Of a stretch of DNA of 64,000 nucleotides, positions 1-9,349 are shown one piece after another. Source of the DNA: Pluralibacter gergoviae ATCC 33028 = NBRC 105706 (lineage in GTDB: Bacteria > Pseudomonadota > Gammaproteobacteria > Enterobacterales > Enterobacteriaceae); contig NZ_BCZS01000020.1 in assembly GCF_001598855.1 (NCBI RefSeq), positions 20,297-84,296 of the forward strand, given 5' to 3'. Within the stretch, counting starts at the first letter, position 1, and every line of letters starts with the position of its first letter. The notes below the pieces were generated by a model that saw only the letters and a list, made by a program, of their open reading frames with translations, was not told the DNA's origin and searched no databases. A program made the position numbers and the translations under genes.

Positions 1-2235
<2,235 letters not shown>

Positions 2236-2263
<28 letters not shown>

Positions 2264-2646
2264 AATTCGCTTACTCCTTTTCGCACATTGTCGATATCGC
2301 GCGGGGTGCCCATCAGCTCGAAGCGATACAGGCAGGGCACGGCGCATTTTTGCGAGATAACGTCGCCGGCGCGGCCATAGGCCTCGCCGAAATTGCGGTT
2401 TCCTGAGGCAATCACGCCGCGAATGAGGGCGCGATTGTGGGGATCGTTTAAAAAGCGGATCACCTGGCGGGGGACGGCGCCTGCGGTGCCGCCGTAGCCG
2501 TAGCTCGGCACGATCAGAATATAGGGCTCGTCAACCCGGATGCGCTCCCGTTCGTTGAGGGGAATGCGGATCGCCGGCAGCCCCAGGCGCTCGATAAAGC
2601 GCAGCGTGTTTTCGGAGCTGCTGGAGAAAAAGACGAGGGTGCTCAT
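2236..2646 (-). CDS. nrdI: NrdI, flavodoxin-like activator of NrdF
   Basis: Small FMN-binding flavodoxin-like protein (136 residues) that in this family supplies the oxidant for assembling the Mn(III)2-tyrosyl radical cofactor of NrdF. The N-terminus [18 protein letters not shown] is the phosphate-binding loop, and the glycine-rich [18 protein letters not shown] segment is the typical NrdI flavin region. It overlaps nrdH by four bases at its start (ATG inside the nrdH stop region) and extends 28 bases into the beginning of nrdE, so the three are surely one transcript. Confidence 0.95.
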
Positions 2647-2885
2647 GCAATCGCCGCGGCGTCCGGACGCAGGCGGTTGATCATGTCCGGACGAAATCCC
2701 GACCAGCTGGTTTCACCGGCGACCACCACCGGCAGGGAGCGGAAGCCCTGGGCGCGCAGCGTATCGGCGGCATCGGGATGATGGTCGACATTCACCATTT
2801 CAAACGCAACGCCTCTGGACTCCATGGCCCGTTTGGTGGCGTGGCACTGTACGCAGTCGTTTCGAGTGTAAATAGTAATGCGCAT
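2643..2885 (-). CDS. nrdH: NrdH, glutaredoxin-like electron donor
   Basis: Redoxin of 80 residues with glutaredoxin-like sequence but thioredoxin-like behaviour in known homologues; it passes electrons to NrdE. The redox motif is CVQC at about residues 11-14 ([15 protein letters not shown]). It is the first gene of the nrdHIEF operon, so the NrdR-like boxes at 2962-3004 in its upstream region should control the whole set. The class Ib enzyme in enterobacteria is mainly used under iron limitation or oxidative stress. Confidence 0.95.
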   Translation of the reverse strand: MRITIYTRNDCVQCHATKRAMESRGVAFEMVNVDHHPDAADTLRAQGFRSLPVVVAGETSWSGFRPDMINRLRPDAAAIA

Positions 2886-2961
2886 GATTCGTATTTCCGT
2901 TTAAAATGACAATGCGGCGCAAAAAGCGCGTCGGTCGTCGTGGTTGGTCTTCGAAAGGAAT

Positions 2962-3004
2962 ACTAGATGTAGTTGATAAAAAACTCAACCATACAATATA
3001 TAGA
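2962..3004 (-). promoter_or_regulatory. Tandem NrdR-like operator boxes upstream of nrdH
   Basis: Two 12-base elements, ACTAGATGTAGT (2962-2973) and ACAATATATAGA (2993-3004), each resemble the NrdR core aCwATATaTwGt. Their centres are exactly 31 bases apart, about three helical turns, which is the spacing known for paired NrdR boxes in front of nrd operons. They lie 77 to 119 bases before the nrdH start. The second box matches better than the first. The assignment is by pattern and position only. Confidence 0.55.
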
Positions 3005-3021
3005 TTTTTGCGGAATTTTTT

Positions 3022-3044
3022 CCCCGCGGACGATCGCCGCGGGG
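3022..3044. other. GC-rich perfect hairpin between nrdH and the AhpD-like gene
   Basis: CCCCGCGG and CCGCGGGG form an 8-bp perfect stem around a 7-base loop. It lies downstream of the AhpD-like gene on that gene's strand, but a run of A rather than T follows there, so it is not a convincing intrinsic terminator for it. Confidence 0.4.
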
Positions 3045-3066
3045 GAGCGGGTTTTGTCTTCCCCGA

Positions 3067-3498
3067 TCACTGGCGCATGCCGATCGCCAGGCGGTTAAAA
3101 GCGTTCATTAAGCTGACGGCGAAGGTCAAATCACTCACCTCCTGCGGGCTGAAGCACGCCTCCAGCGGCAGGTAAACGGCATCTTCGGCGCGGCAGCGGG
3201 CGATATCTGTCAGATCCTCCGCCCAGGCCAGCGCCGCCCGCTCGCGCTCCGAGAAGCGGTGGCTTACGCGCCATCCCGCGAGGGCGTCCAGTTTGGCCTG
3301 ATCAATGCCGCGCTTGCGCAGCGCGCTGCTGTGCATTTCCAGACAGAACGCGCAGCCGTTGATCTGCGATACGCGCAGGTAGATCAGTTCAATCAGTTCA
3401 CCGCCAAGCGCGCTCTTCTCCAGCGCTTTCTTGGCCTGAATAAAGCCGCTATAGGCCTCCTGGCTCAGCTCATGGTACGGCTGACGTAAATTGCTCAT
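3067..3498 (-). CDS. Carboxymuconolactone decarboxylase / AhpD-family protein
   Basis: Protein of 143 residues of the CMD/AhpD fold. The diagnostic stretch is NGCAFCLEMHSSALRKRG, a CxxC plus downstream His redox motif as in alkylhydroperoxidase AhpD-like members, so a peroxidase or disulfide role is more likely than lactone decarboxylation. Two ATGs stand side by side; the second (3498) is preferred because GGGAGG lies about six bases upstream of it. The gene is divergent from a MocR-type regulator with only 69 bases between them, which suggests that regulator controls it. The substrate is unknown. Confidence 0.85.
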   Translation of the reverse strand: MSNLRQPYHELSQEAYSGFIQAKKALEKSALGGELIELIYLRVSQINGCAFCLEMHSSALRKRGIDQAKLDALAGWRVSHRFSERERAALAWAEDLTDIARCRAEDAVYLPLEACFSPQEVSDLTFAVSLMNAFNRLAIGMRQ

Positions 3499-3514
3499 CA
3501 TTTTCCTCCCGTTA

Positions 3515-3565
3515 AGTTGGCGCCAATGTAACACTATAATGGACTGTAAAAGAGGGCCATATTGC
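3515..3565. promoter_or_regulatory. Divergent promoter/operator region, MocR target candidate
   Basis: The short gap between the divergent AhpD-like gene and the MocR gene contains ACACTATAATGGACTGT and GAGGGCCATATTG. ATGG and CCAT half-elements flank an AT-rich centre, and TATAAT can serve as a -10 element. MocR regulators usually bind such sites in the gap to their divergent partner. Assignment by context. Confidence 0.35.
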
Positions 3566-3567
3566 GG

Positions 3568-4941
3568 ATGAAAAAGCAGACCATAAAAAGCGAAAGCGGG
3601 CCGCGCTACCGGCGCATAGCCCGCCAGCTGAAGGCGGCCATCGACGACGGCACGCTGGCGCCGGGCAGGCGGCTGCCGTCCAGCCGGATTTTCGCCCAGG
3701 AGCAGGGCGTATCGCGCGCGACGGTGGAGGCCGCCTACGGCGAACTGGTGGCCCAGGGCTGGCTGGAGCGTAAAGGCCAGGCGGGCACCTTCGTCAGCGA
3801 CCGGCTGGTGGGCAGAGCTCCGGCGGCGATGCCGGCGCACGCGGCGGCGGCCGCCGTCGGGCCGCGTCCGTTTCAGCTCGGTCTGCCGGCGCTGGATCTC
3901 TTTCCCCGGGCGCTGTGGGCAAAGGTGATGGGGCGGCGGCTGCGTACCTGGACCCGGACCGATCTCGCCTTTGGCGACGCGGCGGGAGAACCGGCCCTGC
4001 GGCAGGCTATTGTCGACTACCTGCGCGTGTCCCGCAGCATTGAGTGCCGGGCGGAGCAGGTGTTTATCACCAGCGGCTACCGCGCCTCGCTGGCGCTACT
4101 CTTCAGTACCCTGGCGCAGCCGGGAGACGCCATCTGGATGGAAGATCCCGGCTACCGCTTTATTCGTCCGACCGTTACGGCCTGCGGACTGCGCCTGCAT
4201 CCGGTGCCGGTTGATGAGGAGGGCCTGAACGTCGATGCCGGGATACGCGCCGCCGGTGATGCCCGCTTTGCGCTGCTGACACCGGCCCATCAAAGTCCGC
4301 TGGGCGTAGCGCTGTCGCTGCCGCGCCGCCGACAGCTGCTGGCCTGGGCCGCGCGTAAACAGGCCTGGATCATTGAAGATGACTACGACAGCGAGTTCCG
4401 CTATCGCGGCAGGCCGCTGCCGCCGCTGAAAAGCCTCGATGCGCCGGAGCGGGTCATTTATGCCGGGACCTTCAGCAAGTCGCTGTTTCCGGCGCTGAGG
4501 GTCGCCTGGCTGGTGGTGCCTCCGGCGCTGGTGGAGAGGTTTCGCCCGCGCGCGGACTGCAGCGTGCCGACGCTTTGCCAGCTGGCGCTGGCGGATTTTA
4601 TGCAGCAGGGGCACTTCTGGCGGCACCTGAAAAAGATGCGCCAGCACTATGCGCAGCGGCGGCGCTGGCTTGAGCAGGCGCTGGCGGAGCAGGGGTTCGC
4701 CGTCTCTTCCGCTAAGGGCGGCATTCAGCTCTTGCTGCCGGTAGAGGGCGATGACAGGGCGCTGGCGCAGCGCGCGCAGGACGCGGGGCTGGCGGTCCAG
4801 GCGCTAAGCGACTGGCGGATTATGCAGGAAGGCGCGGACGGATTACTGGTGGGTTTTACCAATATTACCGGGGAAGAGGAGGCGCAGCGCCTGGCGGCAA
4901 TGCTCGGCGCTGCGCTGGGGCTCCGGCAGCCGCAGGGCTGA
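3568..4941 (+). CDS. MocR/PdxR-type GntR-family regulator with aminotransferase domain
   Basis: A 457-residue chimeric regulator. Residues about 10-75 form a GntR winged helix (YRRIARQLKAAIDDGTLAPG, then LPSSRIFAQEQGVSRATV). The remainder is a class I aminotransferase-like domain with the likely PLP lysine in YAGTFSKSLFPALRVAW and the PLP-contact segment IIEDDYDSEFRY. Such proteins bind PLP and regulate a divergent neighbour rather than transaminate. The ATG at 3568 is chosen over an in-frame TTG two codons earlier. The divergent AhpD-like gene is the probable target; the effector is unknown. Confidence 0.9.
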   Translation: MKKQTIKSESGPRYRRIARQLKAAIDDGTLAPGRRLPSSRIFAQEQGVSRATVEAAYGELVAQGWLERKGQAGTFVSDRLVGRAPAAMPAHAAAAAVGPRPFQLGLPALDLFPRALWAKVMGRRLRTWTRTDLAFGDAAGEPALRQAIVDYLRVSRSIECRAEQVFITSGYRASLALLFSTLAQPGDAIWMEDPGYRFIRPTVTACGLRLHPVPVDEEGLNVDAGIRAAGDARFALLTPAHQSPLGVALSLPRRRQLLAWAARKQAWIIEDDYDSEFRYRGRPLPPLKSLDAPERVIYAGTFSKSLFPALRVAWLVVPPALVERFRPRADCSVPTLCQLALADFMQQGHFWRHLKKMRQHYAQRRRWLEQALAEQGFAVSSAKGGIQLLLPVEGDDRALAQRAQDAGLAVQALSDWRIMQEGADGLLVGFTNITGEEEAQRLAAMLGAALGLRQPQG

Positions 4942-4958
4942 CGGAGCGGGATGACAGC

Positions 4959-5285
4959 TTAACGACGCAGGCTGACCAGTGCGCCGATGAAAACCCCCAG
5001 CGCCGCGACGGCGCCGAGCGTCTGCCACGGATTCTGGCGAACGAAGGTGCCGGCGCAGCCGACGGCGTCCCTTGCGGCCTGCGTGGTGGGCGAGCGGCCA
5101 TTGAGGCGGGCGCGGGTTTCGCGCAGCAGCGCTTTGGCTTTGCGCTTTGCGGCGTCCGCTTCATCGCCGGCATCGCTGCCCCACGACTTCAGTACCGCCT
5201 CCAGCGAATCGGCCAGCTGGCTTACCTCATTCTGAATATCTTCTGCGCTGTCCTCAACATCACGACGGTTAAATCGATTAAACAT
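4959..5285 (-). CDS. ygaM: YgaM, DUF883 membrane-anchored ribosome-binding family protein
   Basis: Protein of 108 residues nearly collinear with E. coli YgaM (start MFNRFNRRDVEDSAEDIQNE). It belongs to the DUF883/ElaB-YqjD family: a charged helical N-terminal part and one C-terminal membrane anchor (about residues 85-105, TLGAVAALGVFIGALVSLRR). Homologues YqjD and ElaB tether stationary-phase ribosomes to the inner membrane; that role for YgaM is inferred. It lies divergent to ygaC, the same gene order as in E. coli. Confidence 0.93.
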   Translation of the reverse strand: MFNRFNRRDVEDSAEDIQNEVSQLADSLEAVLKSWGSDAGDEADAAKRKAKALLRETRARLNGRSPTTQAARDAVGCAGTFVRQNPWQTLGAVAALGVFIGALVSLRR

Positions 5286-5446
5286 AGGATCCTCCGTTGA
5301 ATAAATACGATCTTAAGTTTAGAACAGATTTTTATCCCTCTGCGCAGATTCACCTCCGAAAGGGCCGTTTATGGAATTTTCTGAAAGCGAGGCGAATACT
5401 GAATACGGTAAGGTGGCGGGGCTGTAGAGGACAATGAGGATAAAAT

Positions 5447-5791
5447 ATGTACTTACGACCAGATGAGGTGGCACGCGTTCTTGAGAAGGCGGGATTTACC
5501 GTGGATGAAGTGACGCAAAAAACCTACGGCTACCGCCGGGGCGAAAACTACGTTTACGTCAACCGCGAAGCGCGGATGGGGCGGACCGCGCTGATTATTC
5601 ATCCGGCGCTGAAGGAGCGTAGCTATATGCTGGCGGAGCCGGCTTCGGATATTAAGACCAGCGATCACTATCAGCAATTCCCGCTTTATTTGGGGGGCAA
5701 TGCGCAAGAGCACTACGGTATTCCTCACGGCTTTAGCTCACGCATGGCGCTGGAGCGTTTTCTGCACGGGCTTTTTGGCGAAAACCAATAA
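5447..5791 (+). CDS. ygaC: YgaC, DUF2002 family protein
   Basis: Small cytoplasmic protein of 114 residues with the E. coli YgaC start [17 protein letters not shown] and conserved centre [20 protein letters not shown]. Function is not established; in E. coli it is reported as Fur-regulated, which I could not confirm here from a clear Fur box. An AATGAGGA element precedes the ATG. It is divergent from ygaM and followed by stpA on the same strand. Confidence 0.93.
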   Translation: MYLRPDEVARVLEKAGFTVDEVTQKTYGYRRGENYVYVNREARMGRTALIIHPALKERSYMLAEPASDIKTSDHYQQFPLYLGGNAQEHYGIPHGFSSRMALERFLHGLFGENQ

Positions 5792-5960
5792 GCCGTCGGC
5801 TGGCGTCAGGCCGCCAGTCGATACCTTTTCAGTAAAGCATATTAATAAGTTGCCATTTGTGCTGCCGGGATAACAAAACCGAGTGTGGTATTTATAAATA
5901 AAATATAATACACTGCATTGGTATTTTTATTAACCGAACTGAAGGGATGTTAGATAATAT

Positions 5961-6359
5961 ATGTCTTTGATGCTGCAGAAACTTAATAACATGCGCACCC
6001 TGCGTGCCGCGACGCGGGAATTCTCCACTGACGTTCTTGAAGAGATGCTGGAAAAGCTCAGGAACGTGACTGAAGAAAAGCGTGCCGAAGAGGCTGAAGC
6101 CCGCGAAGCCGAGGCGCGTAAACGTGAAAAAATCAACGAGCTGATTGAACTGATGCAGGCTGACGGCATTACGCCGAACGAACTGCTCGTCAGCGGCGGC
6201 GCCAAAGGGGCACCGCGCAAGCGCGCCGCCCGTCCGGCCAAGTACCGCTATACCGATGCCAACGGCGATGAGCACACCTGGACCGGCCAGGGCCGCACGC
6301 CGAAACCGATCGCCGAAGCCATCGCCGACGGTAAATCGCTGGACGATTTCCTGATTTAA
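5961..6359 (+). CDS. stpA: StpA, H-NS-like nucleoid protein
   Basis: Protein of 132 residues of the H-NS family. The N-terminal oligomerisation helices (LNNMRTLRAATREFSTDVLE, coiled coil to about residue 65) are followed by a linker and the C-terminal DNA-binding domain with the hallmark TWTGQGRTPKPI. Position next to ygaC and the ending SLDDFLI point to StpA rather than H-NS itself. It silences AT-rich DNA and has RNA chaperone activity in E. coli. In E. coli alaE lies between stpA and ygaC; here only 169 bases separate them. Confidence 0.9.
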   Translation: MSLMLQKLNNMRTLRAATREFSTDVLEEMLEKLRNVTEEKRAEEAEAREAEARKREKINELIELMQADGITPNELLVSGGAKGAPRKRAARPAKYRYTDANGDEHTWTGQGRTPKPIAEAIADGKSLDDFLI

Positions 6360-6365
6360 AAAGCA

Positions 6366-6397
6366 GGGCGCTGAGGAAAACCTCATCGCCCTTTTTT
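6366..6397 (+). terminator. Intrinsic terminator of stpA
   Basis: GGGCGCTGAGG, an AAAA loop and CCTCATCGCCC form a strong stem followed by TTTTTT, seven bases after the stpA stop. It also ends just before the stop of the convergent DUF2158 gene. Confidence 0.85.
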
Positions 6398-6398
6398 A

Positions 6399-6578
6399 TC
6401 AGCACACGCCAAAGTCACCCTCTTCGCGATAGGGGGCTACCTCGTTAGCGGTTAGCGTATATTTTTTCCCCTGCTCATCGCCGACCGCGACGGTAATAAT
6501 CTGCTCTCCGCTGACCTCAATAACCTTCATTTTTGGACCGCCCTGCTTTGGCTGGACCAGATCGCCTGCACTATACAT
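6399..6578 (-). CDS. YodC-like DUF2158 protein
   Basis: Small protein of 59 residues. The segment GDLVQPKQGGPKMKVIEVSG is the family core (GGPxM) of DUF2158/YodC, an uncharacterised beta-rich domain. The ATG at 6578 is chosen because AAGGAG stands six bases upstream of it; an upstream in-frame ATG would place that element inside the gene. It converges on stpA. No function is known. Confidence 0.8.
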   Translation of the reverse strand: MYSAGDLVQPKQGGPKMKVIEVSGEQIITVAVGDEQGKKYTLTANEVAPYREEGDFGVC

Positions 6579-6727
6579 AAATAGCTCCTTAGCCACTTTC
6601 TTAACGTATTAAATAATAGCGCAAAAAGTATTAAAGCGTAAAAGAGGGTAAAGCTATGGGAGATAACTGGCAAGTATCAGCAGGCACGCTATGCTTTAGT
6701 TCCTTTTATTATAAAAATGGAGTTTAT

Positions 6728-6886
6728 ATGGGTTTCTGGCGCGTCATTATTACTATCCTGCTGCCGCCGCTCGGTGTGTTAATCGGTAAAGGCTTCGGCT
6801 GGGCATTTTTACTCAATATCCTGCTGACGCTGCTCGGCTATATTCCGGGTCTTATTCACGGCTTTTGGGTCCAGACCCGCGATTAA
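6728..6886 (+). CDS. yqaE: YqaE, UPF0057/PMP3 small membrane protein
   Basis: A 52-residue hydrophobic protein almost identical to E. coli YqaE (MGFWRVIITILLPPLGVL, ending FWVQTRD). It has two transmembrane helices and belongs to the PMP3 family of stress-induced membrane proteins, which in yeast and plants affect membrane potential under salt or cold stress. GGAG lies six bases before this ATG, so the longer in-frame extension upstream is not used. Monocistronic. Confidence 0.93.
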   Translation: MGFWRVIITILLPPLGVLIGKGFGWAFLLNILLTLLGYIPGLIHGFWVQTRD

Positions 6887-6925
6887 TGCCTACCGCGGGG
6901 GCGCGGCTGCGCCCCCCTGAGTGAC

Positions 6926-7525
6926 TCAGTATCCCACCTTAAACACCTGCCCGCTCTGAATGCCCTCCACGCTTCGGCGAAACGCCAGCGCCGCTCTTGA
7001 TGCCGGAACGCTCTCAAAACCGGGGAAAAATGCCCCATACGCCGCCGCCGACTCCGCCAGCATGGTCGGGCTGACCAGATTAATACGGATGCCGCGCGGC
7101 AGTTCGCAGGCGGCGGCGCGGACAAATCCGGCCAGCGCCGCATTCACCGCCGAGGCGCTGGCGCCCTGGGCAATGGGCTCGTCGGCAATGATGCCGCTGG
7201 TCAGGGTAATCGAGCCGCCGTCGCTGAGGATATGCTGCCCCTTCAGCGCCAGCCGCACCTGGCCGAGCAGCTTATCCTGCAGGCTGACGTTGAAATCGGC
7301 GGCGGTCATGCTCTGCAGCGGCCCGAAAAACAGATTTCCAGTGGTGGCGATAATGGCGTCCAGCCTGCCGGTGCTGGCAAAGAGCGCATCGACGCTGGAT
7401 TCGTCGGTAATATCGACCTGCAGATCGCCCCGGCTGCGGCCAACGCGGATAATCTCATGATGGCCCAGCGCGTCAGCGACGGCGCGGCCCAGGGTGCCGG
7501 TGGCACCGATAATGGCTATTTTCAT
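6926..7525 (-). CDS. Short-chain dehydrogenase/reductase, short form
   Basis: A 199-residue Rossmann protein. The N-terminus KIAIIGATGTLGRAVADAL is an NAD(P)-binding GATGxxG loop. Typical SDR landmarks appear later (LDAIIATTGNLFFGPL; ITLTSGIIADEP), but the classical YxxxK catalytic pair is not evident: where it is expected the sequence reads GASASAVNAALAGFVRAAA. It belongs to the short atypical SDR group often found beside LysR regulators. It is divergent from a LysR gene with 97 bases between them. Substrate unknown. Confidence 0.8.
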   Translation of the reverse strand: MKIAIIGATGTLGRAVADALGHHEIIRVGRSRGDLQVDITDESSVDALFASTGRLDAIIATTGNLFFGPLQSMTAADFNVSLQDKLLGQVRLALKGQHILSDGGSITLTSGIIADEPIAQGASASAVNAALAGFVRAAACELPRGIRINLVSPTMLAESAAAYGAFFPGFESVPASRAALAFRRSVEGIQSGQVFKVGY

Positions 7526-7622
7526 TCTCTATCTCCTCGTGCGGTTTCCGCTATTCTTTACCTGTTTTTTTATGCGATAAATGCCCCCGGAGTTAAATCA
7601 TTACTAACCAGAGGTTCGGAAT

Positions 7623-8525
7623 ATGGATAAGCTTCGCGCGATGGCGACCTTCGTCGCCGTTGCAGAAGGCGGCAGCTTTACCGATGCCGCCGCCCGTCTG
7701 GAGATGTCGGCGGTGATGGTCGGGAAATACGTCAGCCAGCTTGAGCAGCGCCTGGGCGCGCGCCTGCTGGAACGCACCACCCGGCGACAGAGCCTGACCG
7801 ACGCCGGACGGGTCTACGCCGAGGAGTGCCGGCGGGTGCTGGAGCAGGTTGCCGCCGCCGACGCCTCGGTGGAACGGCTGCGGGCGGCGCCGGCGGGCAC
7901 GCTGCGCATCAGCGCGCCCGTTACCTTTGGCGCCTGCGCGGTTGCTCCGGCGGTTGCCGACTTCCTCACCCGCTATCCCGAGGTGCGGGTCGAGCTTGAG
8001 CTGAGCAACCGGGCGGTGAGCCTCGTCGAAGAGGGCTTCGATCTGGCGGTGCGCATCGGCGATCTGCGCGACGACAGTCTGGTGGCAAAACCGCTGTGCC
8101 TCTACCGGATGGTGATATGCGCCTCGCCAGACTACCTGAAGCGCTGCGGTACGCCGGCCTCGCCCGCCGATCTTGGTGCCCACCGCTGTCTGTCGCACAT
8201 GGTGTGGAACCGCCGCAATGCCTGGCATCTGGCGGGCGAAGAGGCCCGCAGCGCCTGGCAGCGCGATCCGGTGCTGCGCTGCGACGACGGGCTGGGGCTG
8301 AAAATGGCCGCCCTGGCCGGCGGCGGGCTGCTGCTGCAGCCGGAGATCCTCGTGCGCCGGGAGCTGGCCCGCGGCGAGCTGGTGCGGGTGCTCGATGACT
8401 GGCTGCCGCAGCCGCGCCCGGTCACGCTGCTCTGGCGGCAGGATCTGCGCCCGCTGCCGAAGCTGAGCCGCTTTGTGGAAATGCTGATGGAGGCCGTCGG
8501 GGAGGAGAAAAAGGGCGCCGACTGA
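7623..8525 (+). CDS. LysR-family transcriptional regulator
   Basis: A 300-residue LysR regulator. The N-terminal helix-turn-helix (MATFVAVAEGGSFTDAAARL, then VSQLEQRLGARLLERTTRRQ) is followed by a periplasmic-binding-protein-like effector domain from about residue 90 (TLRISAPVTFG). By arrangement it is expected to control the divergent SDR gene at 6926-7525 and itself. It belongs to the broad YafC/DmlR-like subgroup. The effector cannot be predicted. Confidence 0.9.
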   Translation: MDKLRAMATFVAVAEGGSFTDAAARLEMSAVMVGKYVSQLEQRLGARLLERTTRRQSLTDAGRVYAEECRRVLEQVAAADASVERLRAAPAGTLRISAPVTFGACAVAPAVADFLTRYPEVRVELELSNRAVSLVEEGFDLAVRIGDLRDDSLVAKPLCLYRMVICASPDYLKRCGTPASPADLGAHRCLSHMVWNRRNAWHLAGEEARSAWQRDPVLRCDDGLGLKMAALAGGGLLLQPEILVRRELARGELVRVLDDWLPQPRPVTLLWRQDLRPLPKLSRFVEMLMEAVGEEKKGAD

Positions 8526-8536
8526 CGATCGGCGCC
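8514..8536. terminator. Stem-loop between convergent lysR and yjdJ
   Basis: GGCGCCGA and TCGGCGCC form a perfect 8-bp stem around CTGACGA, overlapping the lysR stop codon, between two convergent genes. No clear T-run follows, so it may be a weak or Rho-assisted terminator. Confidence 0.4.
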
Positions 8537-8542
8537 GGGGGC

Positions 8543-8815
8543 TTACGCCCGGATATCCGCATACGCTGGCGTAGTGTCAAACTCGTGTTTGGCAAACGGG
8601 CAGAGCGGAATGATTTTGCGGTTTTCGCGGCGCATCCGTTCCACCACTTTTGCCACCAGCTTTTTGCCGACGCCCTGGCCCTTGAGGCTGGGATCGACTT
8701 CGGTATGTTCGATAATGGCAAGATTGTCGCCGGTGGGCACAAACACCACCTCTGCCACCTGATTGCCGCTGGCGTCGTTGACGTAGAAGCGGTTATTGCC
8801 TTCGAGTATCTCCAT
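8543..8815 (-). CDS. yjdJ: YjdJ, GNAT-like N-acetyltransferase
   Basis: A 90-residue single-domain protein collinear with E. coli YjdJ. It contains the acetyl-CoA binding loop [14 protein letters not shown] (pattern QxxGxG/A) and the ending [12 protein letters not shown] typical of the YidJ/NATD1 class of minimal GNATs. GGGGGGAAGG precedes the ATG directly. It lies 16 bases after yjdI on the same strand, as in E. coli. The acceptor is unknown. Confidence 0.92.
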   Translation of the reverse strand: MEILEGNNRFYVNDASGNQVAEVVFVPTGDNLAIIEHTEVDPSLKGQGVGKKLVAKVVERMRRENRKIIPLCPFAKHEFDTTPAYADIRA

Positions 8816-8831
8816 CCTTCCCCCCGGTAAG

Positions 8832-9062
8832 TTATTTGAGTCGGTACTTGAGCGCGCCGCTGGGGCAGGTATCAATGACCCGCTGCACAGTGTGCATATC
8901 GACGCTGTCCGGCGCGATCCACGGTTTACGCTTGAGGTTAAATAGCTTGCCGCTGCCCCGAACGCAGTTTCCCGAGTGCTGACAGACTGCGGTGTTGAAG
9001 TAAACATCAATTTTTTCACCGGTGTAGCACCGGTAACCTGCATCCGTTAACGCTTTATCCAC
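8832..9062 (-). CDS. yjdI: YjdI, divergent 4Fe-4S mono-cluster protein
   Basis: A 76-residue protein matching E. coli YjdI ([20 protein letters not shown], ending [11 protein letters not shown]). It belongs to the divergent ferredoxin family Fer4_19: cysteines in CQHSGNC and DTCPSGAL can hold one iron-sulfur cluster. It is the first gene of a two-gene operon with yjdJ. The role is not established; electron transfer is inferred from the family. Confidence 0.92.
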   Translation of the reverse strand: MDKALTDAGYRCYTGEKIDVYFNTAVCQHSGNCVRGSGKLFNLKRKPWIAPDSVDMHTVQRVIDTCPSGALKYRLK

Positions 9063-9349
9063 GACATTGCCTCATTGTTATAGTGAACTGCAGGATAAGC
9101 ATAGACCCCGGTGCGGCGATCAGAAAGCGATATCATTACCGCGACGGGGTCAGATCCCAACAAAAAATCTGACGAACCCTGCATTTGCCAATTTTTCATC
9201 TTGAGTTTTTCTCTTTGACCCTATACAAATCCGGCGTTAAGTTATCGGACGGTTAAATAATAATTACTGCCTGTTAATTGCTCAGTGTGAGCCGTGACCG
9301 TGAATAAATAAGCACCTATAAGCACAACAACACCTCTTTGGGAGATTTC
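9063..9349 (+). promoter_or_regulatory. Intergenic region upstream of the peptide transporter
   Basis: This 287-base gap holds the divergent promoters of yjdI and the POT gene. AT-rich stretches with TTTGACCCTATACAAATC around 9215-9235 and CAATTAATTATTATTTAA-like composition after it are possible promoter elements for the transporter; no operator could be named. Confidence 0.3.

Noticed and set aside
3499..3840. N-terminal extension of the AhpD-like gene to 3840
   Set aside because: The extension overlaps the divergent MocR gene and shows no homology; the GGGAGG site before 3498 fixes the start.
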